Below are positions 1 to 5,993 of a DNA stretch of 5,997 nt, one piece after another. Each line of letters begins with the position of its first letter. Within the stretch, counting starts at the first letter, position 1. The notes beneath the pieces were generated by a model. That model had not been told where the DNA came from, searched no databases, and saw only the letters and a list, made by a program, of their open reading frames with translations. Source of the stretch: an uncultured Lachnospiraceae bacterium (GTDB lineage Bacteria; Bacillota; Clostridia; Lachnospirales; Lachnospiraceae); the NCBI GenBank assembly GCA_949283905.1, contig CASDUB010000248.1:1-5997 (forward strand), given 5' to 3'. The position numbers and the translations under genes are program-made.

Positions 1-44
1 CCAAATACTTTACGTAAACCCTCCAGTCTTAATACATGCTCCAT
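1..44 (-). CDS. Sugar ABC transporter ATP-binding protein, N-terminal fragment (cut by window edge)
   Basis: Only the first 14 codons are in the window, read right to left: M-E-H-V-L-R-L-E-G-L-R-K-V-F, then the first two bases (GG) of the next codon, most likely Gly. The pattern L-x-L-x-x-(I/L)-x-K-x-F-(G) is how ATPases of the RbsA/MglA/XylG type begin, just ahead of the A-loop and Walker A. The start is supported by an AGAGGTG ribosome site overlapping the stop codon of the upstream permease, with 12 bases between the genes. In this family the protein has two nucleotide-binding domains and powers sugar import through an RbsC-type permease, which is exactly the upstream neighbour. The Walker motifs lie outside the window, so the assignment rests on the short N-terminus plus context. 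Confidence 0.72.
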   Translation of the reverse strand, partial: MEHVLRLEGLRKVF

Positions 45-50
45 CTATTA

Positions 51-57
51 CACCTCT
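51..57 (-). promoter_or_regulatory. Ribosome binding site of the ABC ATPase gene
   Basis: AGAGGTG on the minus strand lies 6 bases before the ATG at 44-42 and overlaps the last base of the permease TAA stop (59-57). It fixes the ATPase start and suggests coupled translation with the permease. The GTG inside the motif cannot be a start because the next codon is TAA. Confidence 0.6.
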
Positions 58-1064
58 TACTTTCTTTTCGCTTTTGCTTTAAGTCTGTTAATTAACGATG
101 AACTATCTTTAACAGAAATAATAACTGCTACAAGAATAATCAGTCCCTGAATCAGCTGCTGTAAGTACGAACTCACTCCAATTAACGGGAAGAGGTTTGA
201 GAGAATACCATAAAGCAGTGCTCCGAGAATTGCTCCAACAACGCTTCCTGTTCCGCCTGTGAGAGATGCTCCGCCTATTACTACCGCCGCAATTGCATCC
301 ATCTCCATTCCTGTCGCTCCCTGTGATGTTGTCGACGGTTGAAATGCTCCGATTCTTGCTACTGTAAGCAACCCAGAAACTGCAGCGCATAATGAACAAA
401 GCACATATGCTGATACCTGAATCAACTTTACATTTACACCTGAGTTATATGCAGCCGTTTTATTAGAACCCGATACATACAGCTGTCTTCCATATACTGT
501 CTTATTCATTACAAAAAGTGCGATAATAAATGCAATGATCATTATTATTACGGGAATCGGTACTATACCAATATATCCTGTACCAATGTTCATGAAGGAA
601 TCAGGAATGTTATTTCCGGAGATGCTTTTGGCTCCTGAAATAACAAGAATAAGACCTGCTAAAATTTCTTTCATAACCAAAGTAACTATAAAAGGCTGTA
701 ATTTTCCAAAAGTTACTAAAAGTCCGTTAATAAGTCCGCATCCCATACTGAGGAGCAGCACGCTGATAATTGTTACGCCAACATTGAATCCATTATTAAG
801 CATAATAATAGATGTCATGCCTACAATCTGAATTGTTGAACCGATTGATAAATCAATTCCTCCGATTAGAATCACAAAAAACATTCCTATTGCGGCAATT
901 GCCGTATAGGCCGTTTGCCTAAGCAAATTCAATATGTTTGATGAATTCAAAAAATATTCAGAAAGAATTGGAGAAACAATTAATAGTACAATAATGAAAA
1001 TCAATATTGAAATTTCATTTTTGTGTAGTCTAAATAAGTTTTTCCAACTTTTTTCGGTTTTCAT
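57..1064 (-). CDS. Sugar ABC transporter permease, RbsC/XylH/MglC type (BPD_transp_2 family)
   Basis: Complete inner-membrane permease of 335 residues, close to the usual 320-340 of the family, forming the channel of a carbohydrate (ribose, xylose, galactose or similar) importer. Family hallmarks seen: GGIDLSIGS at 68-76; GLINGLLVTFGKLQPFIVTL at 110-129; YGRQLYVSGSNKTAAYNSGV at 191-210 (cytoplasmic coupling region); and MEMDAIAAVVIGGASLTGG at 253-271. Many hydrophobic segments (about 18-36, 52-70, 77-90, 96-118, 126-144, 167-186, 215-237, 257-268, 274-293, 303-318) and a short basic tail (KAKAKRK) fit this fold. The ATG at 1064 is preceded by AAGGAAGGA about 7 bases upstream, which supports it. 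It is the first gene of its unit and is followed 12 bases later by the ATPase gene. Which sugar is carried cannot be read from the sequence. The gene is visibly more AT-rich than ppdK. Confidence 0.93.
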   Translation of the reverse strand: MKTEKSWKNLFRLHKNEISILIFIIVLLIVSPILSEYFLNSSNILNLLRQTAYTAIAAIGMFFVILIGGIDLSIGSTIQIVGMTSIIMLNNGFNVGVTIISVLLLSMGCGLINGLLVTFGKLQPFIVTLVMKEILAGLILVISGAKSISGNNIPDSFMNIGTGYIGIVPIPVIIMIIAFIIALFVMNKTVYGRQLYVSGSNKTAAYNSGVNVKLIQVSAYVLCSLCAAVSGLLTVARIGAFQPSTTSQGATGMEMDAIAAVVIGGASLTGGTGSVVGAILGALLYGILSNLFPLIGVSSYLQQLIQGLIILVAVIISVKDSSSLINRLKAKAKRK

Positions 1065-1112
1065 TCCAAAATCCTTCCTTCCCCTCTTTTTTGTTTGTTT
1101 TCTATAATGTTA

Positions 1113-1140
1113 ATTATATTCCCAGTTTATTTTTATTCAA
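1113..1140 (-). promoter_or_regulatory. Probable sigma-A promoter of the sugar ABC transporter unit
   Basis: On the minus strand TTGAAT (1140-1135) is followed after 16 bases by a perfect TATAAT (1118-1113). Transcription would start near 1106 and leave a leader of about 42 bases before the permease ATG, with its Shine-Dalgarno at about 1080-1072. Two terminators lie upstream, so a separate promoter is expected here. The surrounding DNA is so AT-rich that chance matches are easy. An alternative is an extended -10 (TGATAAAAT) further upstream, around 1200-1208, with a TTGAAA 19 bases before the TAAAAT hexamer. Confidence 0.55.
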
Positions 1141-1242
1141 TTTGCAAAACTTTTCATTTGGTGTCAGTTTTTTATATTCAAAAATGCACATAAATCTCAA
1201 TTTTATCAGAATTATCTAAATATATTTCAACATAATTAAGCA

Positions 1243-1281
1243 CAATTATTATTTCCGAAAAAACAGAAACCGAAATAATTG
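1243..1281. repeat. Imperfect AT-rich inverted repeat in the spacer
   Basis: The arm CAATTATTATTTC (1243-1255) pairs with GAAATAATTG (1272-1281) if three bases (ATT) bulge out of the longer arm, leaving a 16-base A-rich loop. It lies between the last ppdK terminator and the ABC promoter. It could be an operator or a weak hairpin, but such repeats arise easily in DNA this AT-rich. The 441-base spacer from 1065 to 1505 otherwise holds only the two terminators and the promoter listed; I see no small gene with a ribosome site in it. Confidence 0.3.
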
Positions 1282-1298
1282 TTCTTTCCGGCTCTTTT

Positions 1299-1343
1299 AA
1301 AAAAAGCAATCCCCATCATTTTAAAACAATAGGGACTGCTTTT
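1299..1343 (-). terminator. Second, distal rho-independent terminator after ppdK
   Basis: On the minus strand the arms AAAAGCAGTCCC (1343-1332) and GGGATTGCTTTT (1313-1302) form a 12-bp stem with one G-U wobble around an 18-base loop, running into seven T (1305-1299). The odd pair is G-U only in the minus-strand RNA and A-C in the plus-strand RNA, which supports minus-strand use. It lies about 45 bases beyond the first terminator, with no gene between them. Confidence 0.75.
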
Positions 1344-1384
1344 AAATTTTGAATATGAGTATGTAATATTTGATTTTTCCGAAC

Positions 1385-1442
1385 AAAAAAAGGCAGCGTC
1401 ACAGCTGCGATTTATACAATCTTTTCTGTGACACTGCCTTTT
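1385..1442 (-). terminator. ppdK: Rho-independent terminator of ppdK
   Basis: AAAAGGCAGTGTCACAG (1442-1426) pairs with CTGTGACGCTGCCTTTT (1404-1388) over 16 of 17 positions, with one internal mismatch and a 21-base loop. On the minus strand the stem runs into seven consecutive T (1391-1385). It starts about 63 bases after the ppdK stop codon. The plus-strand reading has only four T after the stem, so the minus strand is favoured. Confidence 0.88.
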
Positions 1443-1505
1443 ATAAATTGGTTTTCTATACCATCATTATTTAATAATCTTTACTTGCCCGTAATAAAGC
1501 ATCAA

Positions 1506-4136
1506 TTACTGAGCGTCTTTGATAGCTGCCTGTGCTGCCGCAAGTCTTGCGATAGGCACACGGAACGGTGAACATGATACATAATCAAGTCCGATCTTGT
1601 GGCAGAACTCTACAGATGTAGGATCTCCGCCGTGCTCGCCGCAGATACCGCAATGCATATCAGGACGAACTTTCTTTCCGAGTTTAACAGCCATATCCAT
1701 AAGTCTTCCTACGCCGTTCTGGTCAAGTCTTGCGAACGGATCGTTCTCGAAGATCTTTGCGTCATAGTAAGCGCTGAGGAATTTGCCTGCGTCATCACGT
1801 GAGAATCCGAATGTCATCTGTGTAAGGTCGTTCGTACCGAAGCAGAAGAATTCAGCTTCTTTAGCGATCTCGTCAGCTGTAAGAGCTGCTCTCGGGATCT
1901 CGATCATTGTACCTACTTCGTATTTGATATCTGAACCTGCTGCCGCGATCTCAGCGTCAGCTGTCTCAACAACAACACCCTTAACATATTTAAGTTCTTT
2001 TACGTCTCCGATAAGCGGAATCATGATCTCAGGTTTAACATTCCATGTAGGATTAGCCTTCTGAACATTGATAGCCGCGCGGATGATAGCTTTTGTCTGC
2101 ATTCTCGCGATTTCAGGATATGTAACCGCAAGACGGCATCCTCTGTGTCCCATCATCGGGTTGAATTCATGGAGACCCTGAATGATGGCTTTAATCTCTT
2201 CAACTGATTTGCCCTGAGCGTCAGCGAGAGCTTTGATATCTTCTTCTGTTGTAGGAACAAACTCATGAAGAGGCGGATCAAGGAAACGGATAGTAACAGG
2301 ATTTCCTTCAAGGGCTGTGTAAAGAGCTTCGAAATCTGCCTGCTGCATAGGAAGGATCTTTTCAAGAGCAACTTCTCTTTCTTCTGCTGTGTCTGCACAG
2401 ATCATCTCACGGAAAGCAGCGATTCTTTCAGGCTCGAAGAACATATGTTCTGTACGGCAAAGTCCTATACCTTCAGCTCCGAGCTCGCGGGCTTTTTTAG
2501 CATCCGCAGGTGTATCAGCGTTTGTTCTGACTTTAAGTCTTCTGTATTTGTCAGCCCATCCCATAACTCTTCCGAATTCGCCGGCGATCTTAGCGTCAAC
2601 TGTCGGGATAGCTCCGTCGTAAATATTTCCTGTAGTTCCGTCGATAGAGATAACATCTCCTTCAACGAATGTCTTTCCTGCAAGAGTGAATTTCTTGTTT
2701 TCCTCATCCATTACGATGTCTGAGCATCCTGATACGCAGCATGAACCCATACCACGCGCAACTACCGCCGCATGTGATGTCATACCGCCGCGGACTGTAA
2801 GGATACCTTCAGCCGCTTTCATACCTGTGATATCTTCCGGTGATGTCTCAAGACGAACAAGAACAACTTTCTTGCCTGCCGCTTTCCACATCTCAGCATC
2901 GTCAGCAGTAAATACGATCTGTCCGCATGCAGCTCCCGGAGAAGCTCCAAGTCCTCTTCCGATCGGTGTAGCTGCTTTAAGAGCTTTTGCGTCAAACTGA
3001 GGATGAAGAAGTGTATCAAGGTTACGAGGATCGATCATAAGAACAGCTTCCTGCTCTGTTCTCATGCCTTCGTCAACGAGATCGCAGGCGATCTTAAGAG
3101 CTGCCTGTGCAGTTCTCTTTCCGTTTCTTGTCTGAAGCATATAGAGTTTTCCGTGCTCAACAGTGAACTCCATATCCTGCATGTCGCGGTAATGTTTCTC
3201 AAGGATATCGCAAACTTCCGTGAACTGTTTGAAAGCTTCAGGGAATTTCTGCTCCATCTCAGCTATCTTCATAGGTGTACGAACGCCGGCAACAACGTCT
3301 TCGCCCTGTGCGTTTGTAAGGAATTCTCCGAAAAGTCCTTTTTCGCCTGTAGCAGGATCACGTGTGAACGCAACACCTGTACCGCAGTCGTCTCCCATGT
3401 TACCGAAAGCCATAGACTGAACGTTTACGGCTGTTCCCCATGAATAAGGGATATCGTTATCACGGCGGTATACGTTTGCACGAGGATTATCCCATGAGCG
3501 GAATACGGCTTTAATAGCTTCCATAAGCTGAACCTTAGGATCGCTTGGGAAATCTTCGCCGATTTTTGCTTTATATTCTGCTTTAAACTGTGAAGCAAGT
3601 TCTTTGAGATCATCGGCAGTAAGCTCTACGTCCTGAGTTACTCCTTTTTTCTCTTTCATCTCATCGATGAGTGCTTCGAAGTATTTTTTGCCTACTTCCA
3701 TAACTACATCTGAGAACATCTGTATAAATCTTCTGTAGCAGTCCCATGCCCATCTTGGATTTCCTGACTGCTCAGCAATAGTTTCAACTACCTCTTCATT
3801 AAGACCGAGGTTAAGAATAGTGTCCATCATACCGGGCATAGAAGCTCTTGCTCCCGAACGAACTGAAACGAGAAGAGGATTTTTCTTATCACCGAATTTC
3901 TTTCCTGTGATCTCTTCCATTTTTTCGATGTTTTCCATGATCTGAGCCATGATCTCATCGTTGATCTTGCGGCCGTCCTCATAGTACTGTGTACAAGCCT
4001 CTGTTGTGATCGTGAATCCCTGCGGAACAGGAAGTCCGATATTTGTCATTTCTGCAAGGTTTGCACCTTTTCCACCAAGGAGCTCACGCATATCCGCGTT
4101 ACCTTCTTTGAATAAGTATACCCATTTTCTTGACAT
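1506..4136 (-). CDS. ppdK: Pyruvate, phosphate dikinase
   Basis: Full-length cytoplasmic enzyme of 876 residues (the C. symbiosum enzyme has 874) that interconverts ATP + pyruvate + phosphate and AMP + PEP + pyrophosphate. In anaerobes it serves PPi-linked glycolysis or PEP formation. The N-terminal ATP-grasp part (about 1-340) carries GGKGANLAEM at 21-30 and SVRSGARASMPGMMDT at 91-106. The swivelling phosphohistidine domain (about 390-510) carries GGMTSHAAVVARG with the catalytic His455. The C-terminal PEP/pyruvate TIM barrel (about 530-876) carries CRTEHM (Arg561), RFLDPPLHEF (Arg617), MIEIPRA (Glu746), FGTNDLTQMTFGFSRDD (766-782) and HCGICGEHGGDP with Cys832. No motif is missing. Thr453, two residues before the catalytic His, is the position that PDRP-type regulators phosphorylate in plants. 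AGGAGG lies 9 bases before the ATG. The gene has its own promoter and double terminators, so it is monocistronic. Confidence 0.98.
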   Translation of the reverse strand: MSRKWVYLFKEGNADMRELLGGKGANLAEMTNIGLPVPQGFTITTEACTQYYEDGRKINDEIMAQIMENIEKMEEITGKKFGDKKNPLLVSVRSGARASMPGMMDTILNLGLNEEVVETIAEQSGNPRWAWDCYRRFIQMFSDVVMEVGKKYFEALIDEMKEKKGVTQDVELTADDLKELASQFKAEYKAKIGEDFPSDPKVQLMEAIKAVFRSWDNPRANVYRRDNDIPYSWGTAVNVQSMAFGNMGDDCGTGVAFTRDPATGEKGLFGEFLTNAQGEDVVAGVRTPMKIAEMEQKFPEAFKQFTEVCDILEKHYRDMQDMEFTVEHGKLYMLQTRNGKRTAQAALKIACDLVDEGMRTEQEAVLMIDPRNLDTLLHPQFDAKALKAATPIGRGLGASPGAACGQIVFTADDAEMWKAAGKKVVLVRLETSPEDITGMKAAEGILTVRGGMTSHAAVVARGMGSCCVSGCSDIVMDEENKKFTLAGKTFVEGDVISIDGTTGNIYDGAIPTVDAKIAGEFGRVMGWADKYRRLKVRTNADTPADAKKARELGAEGIGLCRTEHMFFEPERIAAFREMICADTAEEREVALEKILPMQQADFEALYTALEGNPVTIRFLDPPLHEFVPTTEEDIKALADAQGKSVEEIKAIIQGLHEFNPMMGHRGCRLAVTYPEIARMQTKAIIRAAINVQKANPTWNVKPEIMIPLIGDVKELKYVKGVVVETADAEIAAAGSDIKYEVGTMIEIPRAALTADEIAKEAEFFCFGTNDLTQMTFGFSRDDAGKFLSAYYDAKIFENDPFARLDQNGVGRLMDMAVKLGKKVRPDMHCGICGEHGGDPTSVEFCHKIGLDYVSCSPFRVPIARLAAAQAAIKDAQ

Positions 4137-4145
4137 TATTTTTTG

Positions 4146-4151
4146 CCTCCT
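4146..4151 (-). promoter_or_regulatory. ppdK: Ribosome binding site of ppdK
   Basis: Perfect AGGAGG on the minus strand, 9 bases ahead of the ATG at 4136-4134. It confirms this start and fits a highly translated enzyme. Confidence 0.85.
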
Positions 4152-4186
4152 AAAAATAATTATATGTCATCAACCAATCAACAATT

Positions 4187-4214
4187 ATTCTAACATGTTA
4201 TGATACTCTGTCAA
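4187..4214 (-). promoter_or_regulatory. ppdK: Probable sigma-A promoter of ppdK
   Basis: A perfect TTGACA (4214-4209) is followed after 16 bases by TAGAAT (4192-4187), preceded by TG one base upstream (extended -10, TGTTAGAAT). Transcription would start near 4180, giving a leader of about 44 bases that contains the AGGAGG. The 10-base palindrome TAACATGTTA (4200-4191) overlaps the extended -10 and could be a regulator site, though it is short. The position just after a terminator is what an independent gene would need. Confidence 0.72.
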
Positions 4215-4238
4215 CACGAAAACTTCCATTTAGTGACG

Positions 4239-4256
4239 GAATTTTTGCAAAAATTC
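4239..4256. repeat. 18-bp perfect palindrome upstream of the ppdK promoter
   Basis: GAATTTTTGCAAAAATTC is self-complementary over all 18 bases. It lies about 25 bases upstream of the ppdK -35 and shares its right half (4250-4256) with the terminator hairpin of the upstream unit. It may be an operator, an alternative hairpin competing with the terminator, or chance in AT-rich DNA. Confidence 0.4.
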
Positions 4257-4286
4257 AGCCGTTGAAAATTTCAACGGCCGAATTTT
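4249..4286 (-). terminator. Rho-independent terminator of the Lgt-HAD / small acidic protein unit
   Basis: On the minus strand AAAATTCGGCCGTTGA (4286-4271) pairs with TCAACGGCTGAATTTT (4265-4250), including one G-U wobble, around a loop of about 5 bases. The stem leads into TTTTT (4253-4249). It begins about 29 bases after the stop of the 87-residue gene. The odd pair is A-C in the plus-strand reading, which favours the minus strand. Confidence 0.8.
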
Positions 4287-4314
4287 GTATTTATTTATCA
4301 TTTGTTGAATTATT

Positions 4315-4578
4315 TTATGCTTCGACGATCAGATATGTACCGTCGGGAATAGCAAAAACCTCGCCGGATTCTTCAACTTCGGCGTCTGTCATCCCGCTTA
4401 TATCCATTCCGTTTTCATCGAGATATTCTCTGACCTCTTTTAACGAGCCGACGACAACCGCCATGCAGTCCTCAAGGAAGGCTTCTGCTTCTTCAAGTGT
4501 TTCCGCTACAGGCTCGTCATAAAGCTGTGACTGATGTTCAAGAAAATATCTCAGGCATTCTTCTGAATACTCTCCCAT
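4315..4578 (-). CDS. Small acidic protein of unknown function (87 aa)
   Basis: I cannot assign a function. The protein is strongly acidic: about 24 Asp/Glu against one Lys and two Arg. It has no signal peptide and no membrane segment, so it should be cytoplasmic. Residues 25-57 (AETLEEAEAFLEDCM onward) look helical. The C-terminus (SGEVFAIPDGTYLIVEA) looks like a short beta hairpin ending. There are two Cys (8 and 38). The ATG at 4578 is chosen because GGAGG (4590-4586) lies 7 bases before it; an in-frame GTG at 4584 would leave only one base after that site. The gene overlaps the last 28 bases of the Lgt-HAD gene in another frame, so translation is probably coupled. A terminator follows directly. 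The ribosome site, terminator and balanced domain-like sequence make it a real gene rather than a chance ORF. Confidence 0.8.
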   Translation of the reverse strand: MGEYSEECLRYFLEHQSQLYDEPVAETLEEAEAFLEDCMAVVVGSLKEVREYLDENGMDISGMTDAEVEESGEVFAIPDGTYLIVEA

Positions 4579-5993
4579 TTGCACACCTCCATCAATTCCT
4601 CAGGTCTTCTGATTATCATGTCAGCATTGTTTTCACGCAGTTCTTTTTCCGTTCTGAATCCCCACAGAACTCCGACGGTATAAAAACCCGCCCCTTTTCC
4701 TGTTTTCATGTCAGTATCGGTATCACCTATATAACATATCTTTTCAACAGGAAAATCAAGTACTTTCAGGATCTCTTTCGCACAGCTCGGATCAGGTTTG
4801 ACTGGAGCTCCTTCTTTCTGTCCCAAAACGATATCAAAAATATCATCTCCGAAGAATTTCTTTACGACCGAAACAGCCGATTCATGCGGTTTATTTGAAA
4901 GCACCGCAAGTCTGATACCCAGATTTTTAAGTCTTTCAAGGGTTTCAACTATTCCGTCATACGGTTTTACATTATATGACGGATCCTCATCGTAAAGCTT
5001 TTTGCCGAAGGCGTATACTTCGTCAAATTTTTCAAGATCTTCATCGCCGGCATCTTTCAGCGCTCTTTCGACGCATTTTGCAAAACCGTCGCCGACATAA
5101 TAGTAATATTTGCTTATATCATGCTCTTCAAATCCATACTCTTTGAGGGCTTTATTAGTCGGAACAGCTATAGATTCGATCGTGCTTAAGAGCGTTCCGT
5201 CAAGATCAAATATACATGCGTTTATCACAGGTCTTTTATCTTTTGCCTTTGTGCAAAGAATAAACATGATGATTCCTGCGATCACGATAAAGATCGATAT
5301 AAACTGCGACGTCGATATAGTTCCTACAGATCCCCTTATAAGGTCTCCTCTGAAGAATTCGATTATAAATCTTCCTATGCCGTAACATATAAGATACATC
5401 GCCGCTCCCTGTCCGGGCTTGTTGTTTTTTCTCCTGTTCAGAAGGACAAGAAGGAAAAACAGCAGAAAATCGCCTGCGCTCGATATGAGCTGTGTCGGAA
5501 CAAGCGGCACGTTATTAGGCGCAAAATTTGAATTCGTAAACGTTATCGAAAACCAGCTGTCCGTCTGCATTCCGTAGCAGCATCCCGCAAAGAAACATCC
5601 GAGACGGCCGAAGCCCTGCGCCAGAGCGACGCTCGCAAGTCCGATATCAAAAAACTTCAGTGTAGGAAGCTTATTTCTTCTGCAGAAGATAAGCGCTCCG
5701 ATGATTCCTCCGATGATTCCTCCGTATACTACCCAGCCGTCGGCAAGGGATCTGAGAATTACAGAGGGATCTTCTATTATCTGAGGGAAAATCGTTATAA
5801 AATATAAGATCTTTGATCCGAGATATCCGAATACAAGGCACCATATAACGAGCCAGAATACTTTTGTATGATCCAGTCCGTTTTTCTTCGCACGGTATTC
5901 GGCCGTAAAATACGCCGCCAGAATACCTATCGCCGTCATAAGACCATATGTATGTAATGTAAAAGGTCCGATAGTCAAAAGGTCATTGTACAT
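4551..5993 (-). CDS. lgt: Lgt-family membrane protein fused to a HAD-superfamily phosphatase
   Basis: One 480-residue frame without interruption. Residues 1-250 are Lgt-like with seven membrane segments (about 11-31, 44-66, 86-104, 114-135, 166-186, 196-213, 228-247). Lgt moves diacylglyceryl from phosphatidylglycerol to the lipobox Cys of prolipoproteins. Seen are LHTYGLM (Tyr16), GWVVYGGIIGG (86-96), GFGRLGCFFAGCCYG (127-141) and GRFIIEFFRGD (207-217). Arg130, Gly141 and Arg215 match E. coli Arg143, Gly154 and Arg239, but Tyr90 stands at essential His103 and Cys133 at Asn146, so activity is uncertain. Residues 256-480 are a complete HAD hydrolase with a C1 cap: FDLDGT (Asp263, Asp265), LSNK (Ser366), KPDP (Lys399), GDTDTD (Asp424, Asp428), most like phosphoglycolate phosphatase. 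The linker is only about ten residues. The ATG lies 4 bases from the window edge, so no ribosome site is visible and the true start could be further upstream. The 3' end overlaps the next gene by 28 bases. Confidence 0.88.
   Translation of the reverse strand: MYNDLLTIGPFTLHTYGLMTAIGILAAYFTAEYRAKKNGLDHTKVFWLVIWCLVFGYLGSKILYFITIFPQIIEDPSVILRSLADGWVVYGGIIGGIIGALIFCRRNKLPTLKFFDIGLASVALAQGFGRLGCFFAGCCYGMQTDSWFSITFTNSNFAPNNVPLVPTQLISSAGDFLLFFLLVLLNRRKNNKPGQGAAMYLICYGIGRFIIEFFRGDLIRGSVGTISTSQFISIFIVIAGIIMFILCTKAKDKRPVINACIFDLDGTLLSTIESIAVPTNKALKEYGFEEHDISKYYYYVGDGFAKCVERALKDAGDEDLEKFDEVYAFGKKLYDEDPSYNVKPYDGIVETLERLKNLGIRLAVLSNKPHESAVSVVKKFFGDDIFDIVLGQKEGAPVKPDPSCAKEILKVLDFPVEKICYIGDTDTDMKTGKGAGFYTVGVLWGFRTEKELRENNADMIIRRPEELMEVCKWESIQKNA
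4586..4590 (-). promoter_or_regulatory. Ribosome binding site of the 87-aa protein, inside the Lgt-HAD coding region
   Basis: GGAGG on the minus strand, 7 bases before the ATG at 4578-4576. It sits within the last codons of the upstream gene (Met-Glu-Val region, residues 468-470) and decides the ATG over the in-frame GTG at 4584. Confidence 0.7.

Noticed and set aside
535..831. Plus-strand 98-residue frame opposite the permease
   Set aside because: Its sequence is the reverse-frame shadow of the permease membrane segments; no ribosome site or domain.
1143..1156. TGAAAAGTTTTGCA on the minus strand, resembling a catabolite (cre) site next to the ABC promoter
   Set aside because: The central CG required by the cre consensus is missing and the palindrome has mismatches; in such AT-rich DNA the match is not convincing.
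1466..1480. Palindrome ATTATTTAATAAT just after the ppdK stop
   Set aside because: Short, pure A/T and likely by chance; the clear terminator is further on at 1442-1385.
2265..3443. Plus-strand open frames of 146-152 residues opposite ppdK (2265-2723 and 3003-3443)
   Set aside because: They lie wholly antisense to a certain gene, have Cys/Ser-rich compositions typical of complement frames, and show no ribosome site or recognisable motif.
4582..4584. GTG as the start of the small acidic protein (two residues longer)
   Set aside because: Only one base separates it from the GGAGG; the ATG at 4578 has a normal 7-base spacing.
4497..4898. Plus-strand 133-residue frame opposite the HAD domain
   Set aside because: Fully antisense to intact HAD motifs and partly to the small acidic gene, without initiation signals.
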